From contig NZ_KB907450.1 of assembly GCF_000382045.1 (NCBI RefSeq), positions 1,378,204-1,442,203 of the forward strand: 64,000 bases of DNA, given 5' to 3'. The translations under genes were made by a program, and so were the position numbers. Under the pieces are notes generated by a model. It saw only the letters and a list, made by a program, of their open reading frames with translations. It was not told the origin of the DNA and ran no database searches. The DNA comes from Variovorax atrisoli 110B. Its GTDB lineage: Bacteria; Pseudomonadota; Gammaproteobacteria; Burkholderiales; Burkholderiaceae_C. Shown here in pieces: positions 25,849 through 35,070 of this stretch (within the stretch, counting starts at the first letter, position 1; each line of letters starts with the position of its first letter).

Positions 25849-27591
25849 ATGGGCTGCGTGCCGCTCATCCGACATCACCTCCCCACCGCCCTCCTCGCAC
25901 TGACGCTCGCCTCCGCCGCGCCCATGGCGCAAGCGGCGGAGCCGGTGCTGCTCGTCACTTCGCCTGCAGCGCTGCAGGCGGCCGAGAAATCCGGCGCCGG
26001 CTTCGCGCGCTGGATGAACGGTGAGTCTGCGCCGTCCGCCGATGGCGTCGCCACCAACGATGCGCTGACGCGCACGCCTGCCTGGCGCTCGATCGCCGAG
26101 CCGCTGGGCGCGAGCCTCGCCGGCATCCAGCGCCGCGACAAACAGGCGGGCGTGGGCATCTCGCGCTATCCGCATCGGCTGTTCGATGCGCGCTGGCTCG
26201 CGAGTCCCGACGCCTTCTTCGAGCTGGTCGGCGTCGCCAATCGCATGGACCGCCGGCCCTTCCAGGACGGCGCCTGCGGAGAGACGCGGCTGGTGTACCG
26301 GCTGGCCTACCGCACGGCCGCGATGCAGTCGCGCCTGCCGATGACGGTCAACGTCGAGCTGCGCGGCGATGCGCCCGATGCCGACGGCAGCTGCGCTACG
26401 GCCGCGAAGCGCTGGCAGCCACCGCAGGCCGCGATGGGCGACGAGGTGCTGGGCCGCTGGCTCACATCGGCCGACGGCCCGCTGGCGCCCAAGCGGCTGG
26501 AGCACGCGCGCATCGCGCAGGTCACGACCAACCTGCAGAGCGTGCGCTGGCCCTCGGCGGTGCGGCCCGACCTGGGCGGCCATGCCGAATACATGCTGCG
26601 CGCCTTCCGCTGGAATGCGCGCGCCGGGCGCTTCGACGTGGCACCGCTGGAGAACACGCCCGACGTCGCGAAGCTCAAGGCCAGCGCCGCGCTGCGCAAG
26701 GAACTGCAGCAATGGCTGCAGCAGCCCGCCAACCTGCGCGCGCTGGACGAGGCCACGCTGCAGATTCCCGACAGGTTCCTCGCGACCGAGGCCATCTCGG
26801 TCGCGCCGCGCGGGCTGGAGCGCCTTGCCAACCGGACCTTCGAGCAGATCTTCCCGGCCGGCGAATGGAAGGCCGTGCCCGGCAGCCGCACGCTGCAGTC
26901 GCCGCAGGCGGTACTGCGCCGCCTCGACGACCTGAGCTGCATGGGCTGCCACCAGAGCCGCGCCGTTGCGGGCTTCCACCTCCTGGGCGTCGACCGGCGC
27001 GGCGCATCGCGGACATTCACCACCGGCAACGCGCTCGCGGTGCCGCATTCCCCGCACGTGCAGGACGAACTGGCGCGGCGCGAAAGCTACGTGCGGGCCG
27101 CGCTCACCACGCCGCGGCCCGATCCGTTCCGCCCTCTGGCCGAACCGCTGGCGACGGACGCGCCCGCCGAGCGCGCAACAGTGGGGGCGCGCTGCGAGCC
27201 CACGCGCATCACGCAGTCGGCCAACGCGTGGCTCGACCGCGCCGAGAAACTGCCGCGAATCTCCTGCGAAGGCGCCGCGTCGGTCTGTGAGAAGACCTCG
27301 GTCGGCTTTCCGGGCGGCATGTGCTCCGGCCCCTGCGACCCCAAGGACCCGAACGGCACCTGCGGCGGCATCGCGATCCTCAGCGACTTCAATAGCTGCC
27401 TGGCCGCGAAGAAGCCTTTTGGCGAATGCCTGGCGAAGCACACGCGCCCCGGCAACCTGCGCACCTGCTCCGCGCAGCAGGCCTGTCGCGACGACTACAT
27501 CTGCGCGCAGGCCGAGGGCCGGCCCGAGGGGCAAGGCGCCTGCATACCGCCCTACTTCCTGTTCCAGATGCGGGTGGACGGGCACTCCTGA
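25849..27591 (+). CDS. Exported protein with one CxxCH haem-type motif and Cys-rich end
   Basis: A 580-residue secreted protein with leader residues 1-29 (cut about MAQAA). The middle has no family I can name with certainty. CMGCHQSR at residues 364-371 is a c-type haem attachment motif placed where cytochrome-like oxidase or peroxidase families carry it. The last 130 residues hold about twelve cysteines (MCSGPCDPKDPNGTCGG, CSAQQACRDDYICAQ) that probably form disulfides. A strong terminator follows. It begins 30 bases after the ABC operon and might be read with it, but its own role is unknown. Confidence 0.6.
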   Translation: MGCVPLIRHHLPTALLALTLASAAPMAQAAEPVLLVTSPAALQAAEKSGAGFARWMNGESAPSADGVATNDALTRTPAWRSIAEPLGASLAGIQRRDKQAGVGISRYPHRLFDARWLASPDAFFELVGVANRMDRRPFQDGACGETRLVYRLAYRTAAMQSRLPMTVNVELRGDAPDADGSCATAAKRWQPPQAAMGDEVLGRWLTSADGPLAPKRLEHARIAQVTTNLQSVRWPSAVRPDLGGHAEYMLRAFRWNARAGRFDVAPLENTPDVAKLKASAALRKELQQWLQQPANLRALDEATLQIPDRFLATEAISVAPRGLERLANRTFEQIFPAGEWKAVPGSRTLQSPQAVLRRLDDLSCMGCHQSRAVAGFHLLGVDRRGASRTFTTGNALAVPHSPHVQDELARRESYVRAALTTPRPDPFRPLAEPLATDAPAERATVGARCEPTRITQSANAWLDRAEKLPRISCEGAASVCEKTSVGFPGGMCSGPCDPKDPNGTCGGIAILSDFNSCLAAKKPFGECLAKHTRPGNLRTCSAQQACRDDYICAQAEGRPEGQGACIPPYFLFQMRVDGHS

Positions 27592-27626
27592 GCGCCCCGC
27601 CCTCCCGCGCCGATGCGCTGACGACG

Positions 27627-27649
27627 AAGGGGCCCGCCACGGGCCCCTT
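27627..27649. terminator. Rho-independent-like terminator hairpin
   Basis: A perfect 10-bp stem, AAGGGGCCCG (27627-27636) with CGGGCCCCTT (27640-27649), closes a 3-base loop just after the CxxCH gene. The T tract after it is short (TTGCCATTTG), so termination may be partial. Confidence 0.6.
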
Positions 27650-27729
27650 GCCATTTGCCGGGCTGCAGGAGCCCACCTTCCGGCGACCTCTTAGTATTCG
27701 GGACAAACAACACCAAGACAGAGGCCCCG

Positions 27730-29289
27730 ATGGACGTCTTCGAGAACGTGCTCGTCATGCTGATCGCCGCCTGCCTGCTGCTGCAGCTGTCGCGGCGTCT
27801 CGCACTGCCCTACCCCTCGATGCTGGCGCTGGCCGGCGTGTGCCTGGGCGCGATGCCCTGGGTGCCGCACGTGAGCCTCGATCCGCAGCTGGCGCTCGCG
27901 CTGTTCATCGCGCCCGCGCTGCTCGACTCGGCCTTCGACACCTCGCCGCGCGAGCTGCGCCGCAACTGGATGTCGCTGGTCTCGCTGGTGCTGGTGGCGG
28001 TGCTGCTGACCACGGCCGTGGTCGCGTGGGCGGGCTGGGCTTTCGCGGGACTGCCGCTGGCAGCGGCGATCACGCTCGGCGCCATCGTCGCGCCGCCCGA
28101 CGCGGTGGCCGCGGCGGCGGTGATGCAGCAGTTCCGCATCCCGCGGCGCACGCTGTCGATCATCAACGGCGAGAGCCTGCTCAACGACGCGGTGGCGCTG
28201 CTGGTGTTCGGCGTGGCGGTGTCCGCGGCGGGCGCCGCGCACGTGCCGATGACGAGTTCGCTGCCGATGCTGCTGGTGGCGGTGCCGGGCGGCGCGCTGG
28301 TGGGCTTCGCGTTCGCCAAGCTCAACATCCACTTCGGCGCGCCGCTCTTCGCAGGCACGCGCTCGGCCATCATCTTCCAGTTCGTGATGACCTTCGGCGC
28401 CTGGATCGTGGCCGAGCGGCTGCACCTGTCGCCCATCATCTCGGTGGTGGCCTTCGGCATGACGCTGGGCCAGTACGCACCGAGGCGCCATGCGCCGCGC
28501 GACCGCGTGCACTCCTATGCGGTGTGGGGTGCCGTGGTGTTCACGCTCAACGTGCTGGCCTTCTTCCTCATGGGGCTGCAGGCGCGCGGCATCCTCACGC
28601 GGCTGTCGGGGCCGCAGCTCACGCATGCGCTGGAGTTCGCCGCCCTCGTGCTGGCGCTGGTCATCGGGGTGCGGGTAGCGTGGTTGCTGATCTACGGCGC
28701 CGCGATGCGCAGGTACAAGCTGCGGCTGATCGCGCGCGGGCGCAAGGTGCCGCTGCCCTCCAGGCGCATCAACCTGCTGGTCGGCTGGTCGGGCATGCGC
28801 GGGCTGGTGACGCTGGCCACCGCCTTCGCGCTGCCGGCGGAGTTTCCGGGGCGCGACCTCATCGTGCTAAGCGCGTTCGCGGTGGTGCTGGGCACGCTGG
28901 TGATCCAGGGCTTCACCATCGGGCCGCTGATCAGGATGCTGAAGATCGAGCCCGACGATTCGCAGGACGAAGAGATCTCGCTCGCCCGCACCGCGATGAT
29001 GGACGCGGCCCTCGCAGCCATCGAAGCCGAGCACGGGCGCGAGGCCGATGCGGTGCGCGACGAATACCGCGCCGCGCGCGCGCTTGCCCAGGACAGGCAC
29101 CAGACGCAGGCCAAGACGGCGCAAGACAGACTGCGCACCGTGGCCATCCGCGCGCAGCGGGAGGCGCTCGACTCGCTGCGCCAGGCGGGCAGGATCGAGG
29201 ACGACACCTATCACCAGCTGGAGGAGGAGATGGACTGGGCCGAGCTCAACGCCATGCCGGCGAACGACGTGCGGCTGCAGAGCGTCTGA
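27730..29289 (+). CDS. CPA1-family Na+(K+)/H+ antiporter
   Basis: A 519-residue inner-membrane antiporter with 11-12 hydrophobic helices in residues 1-410. The CPA1 core is present: GAIVAPPDAVAAAAVMQQF and NGESLLNDAVALLVF (the ion-binding Asp pair), and INLLVGWSGMRGLVTLATA in the last helices. A charged cytoplasmic tail of about 110 residues (LKIEPDDSQDEEI to the end) is helical and probably regulatory. It exchanges cations for protons to balance pH and salt. The start ATG 27730 begins exactly at the first helix. It stands as a single gene. Confidence 0.85.
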   Translation: MDVFENVLVMLIAACLLLQLSRRLALPYPSMLALAGVCLGAMPWVPHVSLDPQLALALFIAPALLDSAFDTSPRELRRNWMSLVSLVLVAVLLTTAVVAWAGWAFAGLPLAAAITLGAIVAPPDAVAAAAVMQQFRIPRRTLSIINGESLLNDAVALLVFGVAVSAAGAAHVPMTSSLPMLLVAVPGGALVGFAFAKLNIHFGAPLFAGTRSAIIFQFVMTFGAWIVAERLHLSPIISVVAFGMTLGQYAPRRHAPRDRVHSYAVWGAVVFTLNVLAFFLMGLQARGILTRLSGPQLTHALEFAALVLALVIGVRVAWLLIYGAAMRRYKLRLIARGRKVPLPSRRINLLVGWSGMRGLVTLATAFALPAEFPGRDLIVLSAFAVVLGTLVIQGFTIGPLIRMLKIEPDDSQDEEISLARTAMMDAALAAIEAEHGREADAVRDEYRAARALAQDRHQTQAKTAQDRLRTVAIRAQREALDSLRQAGRIEDDTYHQLEEEMDWAELNAMPANDVRLQSV

Positions 29290-29370
29290 GGCCATCGGCC
29301 TGCACGTCGAGGCCGCGCGTCATAGACGGCGCAGCGCCCTCACCCCAGCCCTCGAGAGGGGACAAGACCT

Positions 29371-31155
29371 TCAGACCTCCTCGTACCACCGGTCCTTCGC
29401 CAGCATCACCCGATGGTGCCCATGGCCCGAGGGCATCATCGGGAAGCAGTTCTCCTGCGCTTCGACCTGCACGTCGAGGAAGAACGGCCCCTCGCTGGCA
29501 AGGCACTCGGCCAGCGCGTCTTCCAGCTCCGCCGGGTCGCTCACCCGCCTCGCGCCCCAGCCGAAGGCCTTGGCCAGCGCGACGAAGTCGGGCAGCGCCT
29601 CGTTCCAGCTGTGACTCAGGCGGTTGCCGTGGTTCAGCTCCTGCCACTGGCGCACCATGCCCATGTAGCCGTTGTTGCTCAGCACCAGCTTCACCGGCAC
29701 GCGGTGCTGCACTGCCGTGGAGAGCTCCTGGATGTTCATCAGCACCGAGGCATCGCCGCTCACGCACACCGTGAGCGCGCCGGGGTGGCCGATCTGCGCG
29801 CCGATGGCGGCGGGCAGCCCATAGCCCATGGTGCCGGCACCGCCGGAGGTGAGCCAGCGGCGCGGGCTGTCGAAGCGCAGGTATTGCGCGGCCCACATCT
29901 GGTGCTGGCCCACGTCGGTCGACACGATGGCGTTGCGCCCGGCAACGGCGCGCTGCAGCGACGACATCAGCTGCTGCGGCAGGATCGAACCGGCCTTCGG
30001 CTCGAAGGCCAGGCAGTCGACGGCGCGCCAGCGCTCGATGCGCTCCCACCACGGCGCCAGCCGCTCGGGCGCGAAGCCCTCGGCGGGTAGCAGCGCGAGC
30101 AGGCTCTCGAGGATCGCGGCGCAGTCGCCCACCATCGGCACGTCCACGCGCACCACCTTGTTGATGCTGCCGGGGTCGATGTCGATGTGGATCTTGCGGG
30201 CGTGCGGGCAGAACTCGTCGAGCTTGCCGGTCACGCGGTCGTCGAAGCGCGCGCCGATGCAGACGACCAGGTCGGCCTCGTGCATCGCCAGGTTGGCCTC
30301 GAGCGTGCCGTGCATGCCCAGCATGCCGATGAACTTCGGGTCGGACGCCGGGAAGGCGCCCAGCCCCATCAGCGTGAGCGTGCACGGCGCATGCATCAGG
30401 TCGACCAGCCTGGTGAAGGCTTCGCAGGCAGCCGGGCCCGAATTGACGAGCCCGCCGCCGCCGTAGATGACGGGCCGGCGCGCGGTGGAAAGCAGATCGG
30501 CCGCGCGCTGCACCATGGCCTTCGGCGGCAGCGCGGTGCGGCTGGTGCGCAGGGGGCGCAGCGGCGCTGCCTCGGGGGCGCGGCCCAGGCGCTGCAGCTG
30601 GATGTCCTTCGGCACGTCGAGCAGCACCGGGCCGGGTCGGCCGGTCGATGCGATCTCCAGCGCGCGGCGCACCAGGGCGGGCACGTCGTCGGCGGCACGA
30701 ACCTGGCGGTTCCACTTCGTCACGGGGCGCGACATGCCCAGCGCGTCGCTTTCCTGGAACGCCTGCGTACCGATGACGGCCGTGGCGACCTGCCCGCTGA
30801 TGCACAGCACCGGCACCGAATCGCTCATTGCGTCCAGCAGCCCGGTGATGGTGTTGCCCACGCCCGGCCCCGAGGTGACCAGCACCACGCCCACCCGGCC
30901 GGCGCTGCGCGCATAGCCCTCGGCCGCGTGCACGGCCGCCTGCTCGTGGCGCACCAGCACGTGGCGCAGCCGGGGTTCGCCGTGCAGTGCGTCGTACAGC
31001 GGCAGCGCCGCCCCGCCGGGGTAGCCGAAGATGGTGTCCACGCCGCACTCGACCAGCGTGTCGAGCAGGGCCTCGGCGCCGTTGCGGATGCGAACCGGCT
31101 TCGTGTCAGGGTGGAGGGACGGGGAGGACGTGGGGGGTAGGTCGAGCAGTCGCAT
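29371..31155 (-). CDS. Acetolactate synthase large subunit paralogue
   Basis: A 594-residue thiamine-diphosphate enzyme of the acetohydroxyacid synthase family (2 pyruvate to acetolactate, first common step of branched-chain amino acids). [15 protein letters not shown] holds the cofactor-activating Glu71; [10 protein letters not shown] follows; [18 protein letters not shown] lies in the central domain; [15 protein letters not shown] binds the diphosphate with Mg. No small regulatory subunit (ilvN/ilvH) or ilvC lies beside it, unlike the main biosynthetic operon, so this is an extra copy. The divergent Lrp gene probably controls it. Confidence 0.85.
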   Translation of the reverse strand: MRLLDLPPTSSPSLHPDTKPVRIRNGAEALLDTLVECGVDTIFGYPGGAALPLYDALHGEPRLRHVLVRHEQAAVHAAEGYARSAGRVGVVLVTSGPGVGNTITGLLDAMSDSVPVLCISGQVATAVIGTQAFQESDALGMSRPVTKWNRQVRAADDVPALVRRALEIASTGRPGPVLLDVPKDIQLQRLGRAPEAAPLRPLRTSRTALPPKAMVQRAADLLSTARRPVIYGGGGLVNSGPAACEAFTRLVDLMHAPCTLTLMGLGAFPASDPKFIGMLGMHGTLEANLAMHEADLVVCIGARFDDRVTGKLDEFCPHARKIHIDIDPGSINKVVRVDVPMVGDCAAILESLLALLPAEGFAPERLAPWWERIERWRAVDCLAFEPKAGSILPQQLMSSLQRAVAGRNAIVSTDVGQHQMWAAQYLRFDSPRRWLTSGGAGTMGYGLPAAIGAQIGHPGALTVCVSGDASVLMNIQELSTAVQHRVPVKLVLSNNGYMGMVRQWQELNHGNRLSHSWNEALPDFVALAKAFGWGARRVSDPAELEDALAECLASEGPFFLDVQVEAQENCFPMMPSGHGHHRVMLAKDRWYEEV

Positions 31156-31220
31156 GCCGTCAATTCTTCCGTTTCGGGCGCAGAATATGCATCTTTCTTT
31201 TGGCTCTTTAAGCTCGATTC

Positions 31221-31715
31221 ATGAAAACCAATCGGCAAACACCGAGCGACAGCGAAGGATCTTTCGACAAGACCGACCTGGCGATCCTGCGGGTGCTCCT
31301 GCTGGACTCGCGCAAGACCCTGCAGGAGATCGGCAACGAGGTCGGCCTCTCGCCCACCAGCTGCTGGACGCGTATCAAGAAACTGGAAGCCACGGGCGTC
31401 ATCAAGCGCTATACGGTCGATGTCGACCCGGCCAGGCTCGGCTACCACGACTCGGTGATCGTGCAGGTCACGCTGGAGAGCCACACCGACGAGACGCTCT
31501 ACGACTTCGGCCGCACGCTCGCCACCATCCCTGAGATCCAGGAGGCCTACCTGGTCTCGGGCGACTACGACTACTACATCCGCATCGCCGTGCGCGACAC
31601 GCGCGACTACGAGCGGCTGCTGCGCGAGAAGCTCTACAAGATCCCGGGCATCCGCCACAGCAAGTCGCATTTCGTGCTGCGGGTTCTGAAGGAAGCGAGC
31701 GTGCCCATCATCTGA
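31221..31715 (+). CDS. Lrp/AsnC-family regulator
   Basis: A 164-residue protein: N-terminal helix-turn-helix (ILRVLLLDSRKTLQEIGNEV, then LSPTSCWTRIKKLEATGVI) and C-terminal RAM ligand domain (ESHTDETLYDFGRTL, VSGDYDYYIRIAVRD). Such regulators read amino-acid levels and form octamers on DNA. The gene is divergent from the acetolactate synthase paralogue across 65 bases, which marks that enzyme as the likely target and a branched-chain or related amino acid as a likely ligand. Confidence 0.85.
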   Translation: MKTNRQTPSDSEGSFDKTDLAILRVLLLDSRKTLQEIGNEVGLSPTSCWTRIKKLEATGVIKRYTVDVDPARLGYHDSVIVQVTLESHTDETLYDFGRTLATIPEIQEAYLVSGDYDYYIRIAVRDTRDYERLLREKLYKIPGIRHSKSHFVLRVLKEASVPII

Positions 31716-31736
31716 GGCACGCCGCCATGGCCGGGC

Positions 31737-32750
31737 TCAGAGGCGGATCAGCTCCACCCGGCGGTTCTTCGCCCGCCCCGCCTCGCTGTCGTTTGGCGCC
31801 ACGGGCTCGGAGGCTCCGGCACCGCGGGTGGTGAAGCGCCGCGGGTCCACGCCCGCCTTCACCAGCACGGCGATCACCGCCAGCGCCCGGCGCTTCGACA
31901 GGTCGTCGTTGTGCCTGGCGTCGCCCTGCGCGTCTGTGTGGCCCACCACCGACAGCTTCAGCGGCGGGTTGTTGCGCATGAGCTTGGTCATCTCGTCGAG
32001 CGTGGGCTGCGACTCGGGGCGGATCACGTCCTTGTCGAGGTCGAACAGGATGCCGTAGAGATTGACGCGCCCCGTCTCCGCCAGGCTCTTCTGCATGGCC
32101 GTGGCGTCGAGGAACACGATCTTGTTCTCCTCCATCGCCTTGCTCTCCACCACCCGCACGAAGGCGTGGTTGCCGACCTCGGCGTTGTGCTCGGCCAGCG
32201 CGATGCTGGCGTAGACGGTGCCCGAGGGGCCGGTCTTTCTTGCGAGCAGGTAGCGTCCGCTCACCGAGAAATAGTTGCGCGCGTAGTCGCCCCGGCTGCC
32301 CAGGCGCGGCCACTCGGGCTCGTCGAAGGCCAGCGCGAAGTCGTAGGGCGTGGTGGTATCCACGCGGCCGTCGCGCGGCTTGTAGCAGGAGCCATTGGCG
32401 GTGCCGCAGCTGAACAGCACCTCGAAGCCCTTGGCCTTGAGGCTGGACTCGTAGTTGCGCTGCACCTCCAGCAGCGAGCGCTCCTTGGGCAGCCTGTATA
32501 GATAGAGCGTGACCTTGCCCTCGACCTTGAGCAGGTCGGGCTTGCCGCCGCCCCAGTTCTGGAACGGCTCCTTGATGAGGCCGACTTCGTCATAGGCAGC
32601 CGCCTTGTAGCCGTCGAGCACCGAGCCCTCGTAGCGGCCGATCAGCGGGTTGTCCTTGGCCGGCTCGGCGGCGAACGAGCCGGCGGCGGTCGAGAGCAGT
32701 GCGCCTGCCGCCAGGCGGGCAACGAGAACCATGAAGGCGGACTGTTTCAT
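31737..32750 (-). CDS. OmpA-family envelope protein
   Basis: A 337-residue exported protein; leader about 28 residues (cut near GSFAAEP). Residues 30-210 form an N-terminal domain beginning NPLIGRYEGSVLDGY, of unknown detail, with one Cys pair (SCGTANGSC). Residues about 220-337 are a peptidoglycan-binding OmpA domain: LDKDVIRPESQPTLDEM, VVGHTDAQGDARHNDDLS, and the terminal NRRVELI. It probably links the outer membrane or periplasm to the cell wall. The start at 32750 precedes the leader; the very long upward extension of the frame is an antisense shadow. Confidence 0.8.
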   Translation of the reverse strand: MKQSAFMVLVARLAAGALLSTAAGSFAAEPAKDNPLIGRYEGSVLDGYKAAAYDEVGLIKEPFQNWGGGKPDLLKVEGKVTLYLYRLPKERSLLEVQRNYESSLKAKGFEVLFSCGTANGSCYKPRDGRVDTTTPYDFALAFDEPEWPRLGSRGDYARNYFSVSGRYLLARKTGPSGTVYASIALAEHNAEVGNHAFVRVVESKAMEENKIVFLDATAMQKSLAETGRVNLYGILFDLDKDVIRPESQPTLDEMTKLMRNNPPLKLSVVGHTDAQGDARHNDDLSKRRALAVIAVLVKAGVDPRRFTTRGAGASEPVAPNDSEAGRAKNRRVELIRL

Positions 32751-32989
32751 CGGCAGGGCCTGGAATAGGTAGGAAGGCGGGCGCGGGCGCGGAACGCGGA
32801 GTTCCGTCCATGCTAGGGAATGCCGCCACCGCTGTGCATTCGACGGACGGCCTATGCCGCGCCCCCCGCCGGAAGCCCCCGCAGACACGGCCCGCCCCGG
32901 GGTCGCGGCCGTGTTAACAGGCGTAATCGCACCAATATTCGACGGGGAACATAATCGCGCCCGTCTCGCGAGGGCGGGATCCGGGCTCC

Positions 32990-33025
32990 ACGGCCCGAAG
33001 CCGTAAAGCAACGGTTTCGGGCCGT
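32990..33025. promoter_or_regulatory. Strong hairpin in the leader of the histidine kinase gene
   Basis: The 15-base arm ACGGCCCGAAGCCGT (32990-33004) pairs with 33011-33025 (one G-U wobble) across a 6-base loop, 40 bases before the kinase ATG. No T tract follows. The surrounding 32751-33065 gap otherwise shows only AT-richer promoter-like DNA (around 32910-32955). It could be a terminator, an mRNA stabiliser or a leader control element. Confidence 0.5.
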
Positions 33026-33065
33026 TGCAAATCACAAAGAAGCGACTTCCAAGGCAGAGCGATCT

Positions 33066-35045
33066 ATGAGGCTTGGCAGCAAGAGCTGTTGGCGAATCGG
33101 CAGGTGGATCGCAAAGCTTTTGCTGGCCGCCGCGCCGGCACTCCTGTCTTTCGCAAACGCCGCCGAGCCCGCGGCGGGGCAATCGCCGCACGAAGCCGAG
33201 GCCGTTCACATCACGCGGGTCGAGCTGCTTTCCGTCCCTGGCAACGGCTATACCGCGCCTCCCCGCGACGTGCAGGACGCCGCGCTGCCCGAAAAAGGCT
33301 GGAGAAAGGTCAACCTCCCGCACACGGTGGGACGCGAGCTGGTGCCCGACGAAGGCAGCGGCGCACGCACCGTGACCGACTGGTACCGCATCGACCTGTC
33401 CGCCAGGGCTTCGGTGCGCGAGCCTCAGCTGCTCTATCTCCCGCGCTGGAAGACGCTGGGCCACATCGCGGTGTACGGCGACGGCGCCCTGCTCTACCAG
33501 TCGCACGGCAGCCCGATCCACAACGGCTACAACCACCCTCTGCTGATCCCGCTGAACGCCGCGGCCGGCACGCCCCCGCCCAGCACGGTGCTGATCCGCG
33601 TGAACCGGCTGCGCAACAGCGGCAGCGGCTTCTCCACGGTCTGGGTCGGCAGCGAGGCCTCGCTGAGCTGGCGCTACCAGATCCGCCAGCTGCTGCAGGT
33701 GCAGCTTCCCTTCATGGGCAGCGCAGCCTTCCTGGCGGTGGGCGCCTTCGCCTTCGCCGTCTGGATGGGGCGGCGGCGCGAACTGCTCTACCTGCTGTTC
33801 TTCGCGATCTCCGCGCTCGCCTTCTTCAGGACGCTGCACTACTACGCGGGCGGCAGCTACATCCCCATTTCCGACGAGTGGTTCGAATGGATGACCGTAT
33901 CGAGCCTGCTGTGGCTGGTCATCCTCATCCACCTGTTCCTGCAGCGCCTGCACCAGCAGCCCTCCGTGTGGCTGACCCGCATCGCGGTGACGCTGGCCGT
34001 GGCGTGCAGCATCTCGACGTTGCCGCACGTGTCGGAGAAGATCGTCAGCCTCTATCTGTTCACGCCGCTGCTCAACCTCGCGGTGCTGCCGGTGGCGGTG
34101 CTGATCTTCACCGTCAACCTGCGCAAGTCGCTGCACAACCAGCAGAGCGAAGGCCGGCTGGTGGCGGTCTGGACCGTGTTCGCGCTCGCGCTCACGTCGT
34201 ACGACGGGCTGCTGCAGAACAACCTGGTGAGCCCGGAGAGCGTGTACATGTCGCCCTACGCGATCATCAGCCTGTTCTTCGTCTTCTCGTACATCATGTT
34301 CCAGCGCTACACCGGCGCCTTCGCCGAGGTGGGCCGGCTCAACAGGGGCCTGGCGCAGCGCCTGAGGGAGCGCGAGGCCGAACTCGAGCAGAGCTACCAG
34401 CGCCTTCGCGCGAGCGAGAACCAGCACATGCTCAGCGCCGAGCGCCGCCGCCTGATGCAGGACATGCACGACGGACTGGGCTCGTCGCTGATCAGCGCGA
34501 TCCGCTCGGTGGAACGCGGCGCCATGACGGAGGCCGAGATCTCCGAGGTGCTCAAGGGCTGCATGGAAGACCTGCGGCTGGTGATCGACTCCATGGAAAG
34601 CGTCGATGCCGACCTGCTCCTGCTGCTGGCGACCATGCGCTTCCGCCTGGCGCCGCGCATCGAGAGCGCCGGCATCGCGCTGCAGTGGGAGGTGCAGCCG
34701 GTTCCCGCGCTCAACTGGCTCGACCCCGACGGCGCGCTGCACATCCTGCGCATCGTGCAGGAGTGCGTGGCCAACGTGCTGCGCCACACCCGCGCCACCA
34801 CCATCTGCGTGAGCACCTCCGTGGCCGACGAGGGCGTTTGCGTGGTCGTCGAGGACAACGGCGGCGGCTTCGACGTGAGCGCGGCCATGCGGCGCGGCGG
34901 CCGCGGGCTGCGCAACCAGCAGCGGCGGGCGCAGGAGATCGGCGGCACGGTGAGCTGGGAGGCAGGCACCGCCGGCACGCGCTTCGTGCTCTGGCTTCCG
35001 CTGGAACGGCAGGCCGGGGTCGGCAAGGTCCTGGGCGTGGCCTGA
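33066..35045 (+). CDS. 7TMR-type membrane histidine kinase (HisKA_3/NarX-like)
   Basis: A 659-residue sensor kinase. There is an export leader (to about residue 33), a periplasmic jelly-roll-like sensor (about 45-205, with WYRIDLSARA and YLPRWKTLGHIAVYGDG), then seven hydrophobic helices (about 215-425) of the 7TMR-DISM type, and a coiled coil (LAQRLREREAELEQSYQRL). The HisKA_3 dimerisation box RLMQDMHDGLGSSL carries the phosphorylated His468, and the ATPase end has VVVEDNGGGFD. It should phosphorylate a NarL-type regulator, but none lies nearby, so it is an orphan kinase. The sensor fold suggests a carbohydrate-like ligand. Confidence 0.85.
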   Translation: MRLGSKSCWRIGRWIAKLLLAAAPALLSFANAAEPAAGQSPHEAEAVHITRVELLSVPGNGYTAPPRDVQDAALPEKGWRKVNLPHTVGRELVPDEGSGARTVTDWYRIDLSARASVREPQLLYLPRWKTLGHIAVYGDGALLYQSHGSPIHNGYNHPLLIPLNAAAGTPPPSTVLIRVNRLRNSGSGFSTVWVGSEASLSWRYQIRQLLQVQLPFMGSAAFLAVGAFAFAVWMGRRRELLYLLFFAISALAFFRTLHYYAGGSYIPISDEWFEWMTVSSLLWLVILIHLFLQRLHQQPSVWLTRIAVTLAVACSISTLPHVSEKIVSLYLFTPLLNLAVLPVAVLIFTVNLRKSLHNQQSEGRLVAVWTVFALALTSYDGLLQNNLVSPESVYMSPYAIISLFFVFSYIMFQRYTGAFAEVGRLNRGLAQRLREREAELEQSYQRLRASENQHMLSAERRRLMQDMHDGLGSSLISAIRSVERGAMTEAEISEVLKGCMEDLRLVIDSMESVDADLLLLLATMRFRLAPRIESAGIALQWEVQPVPALNWLDPDGALHILRIVQECVANVLRHTRATTICVSTSVADEGVCVVVEDNGGGFDVSAAMRRGGRGLRNQQRRAQEIGGTVSWEAGTAGTRFVLWLPLERQAGVGKVLGVA

Positions 35046-35070
35046 ACGCGGCGCAGGTCCAGAGAAAGGC

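Noticed and set aside
31737..34787. Very long minus-strand open frame of about 1016 codons
   Set aside because: Only its last third (the OmpA gene from 32750) has a leader and domains; the rest is antisense to the histidine kinase and arises from high GC.
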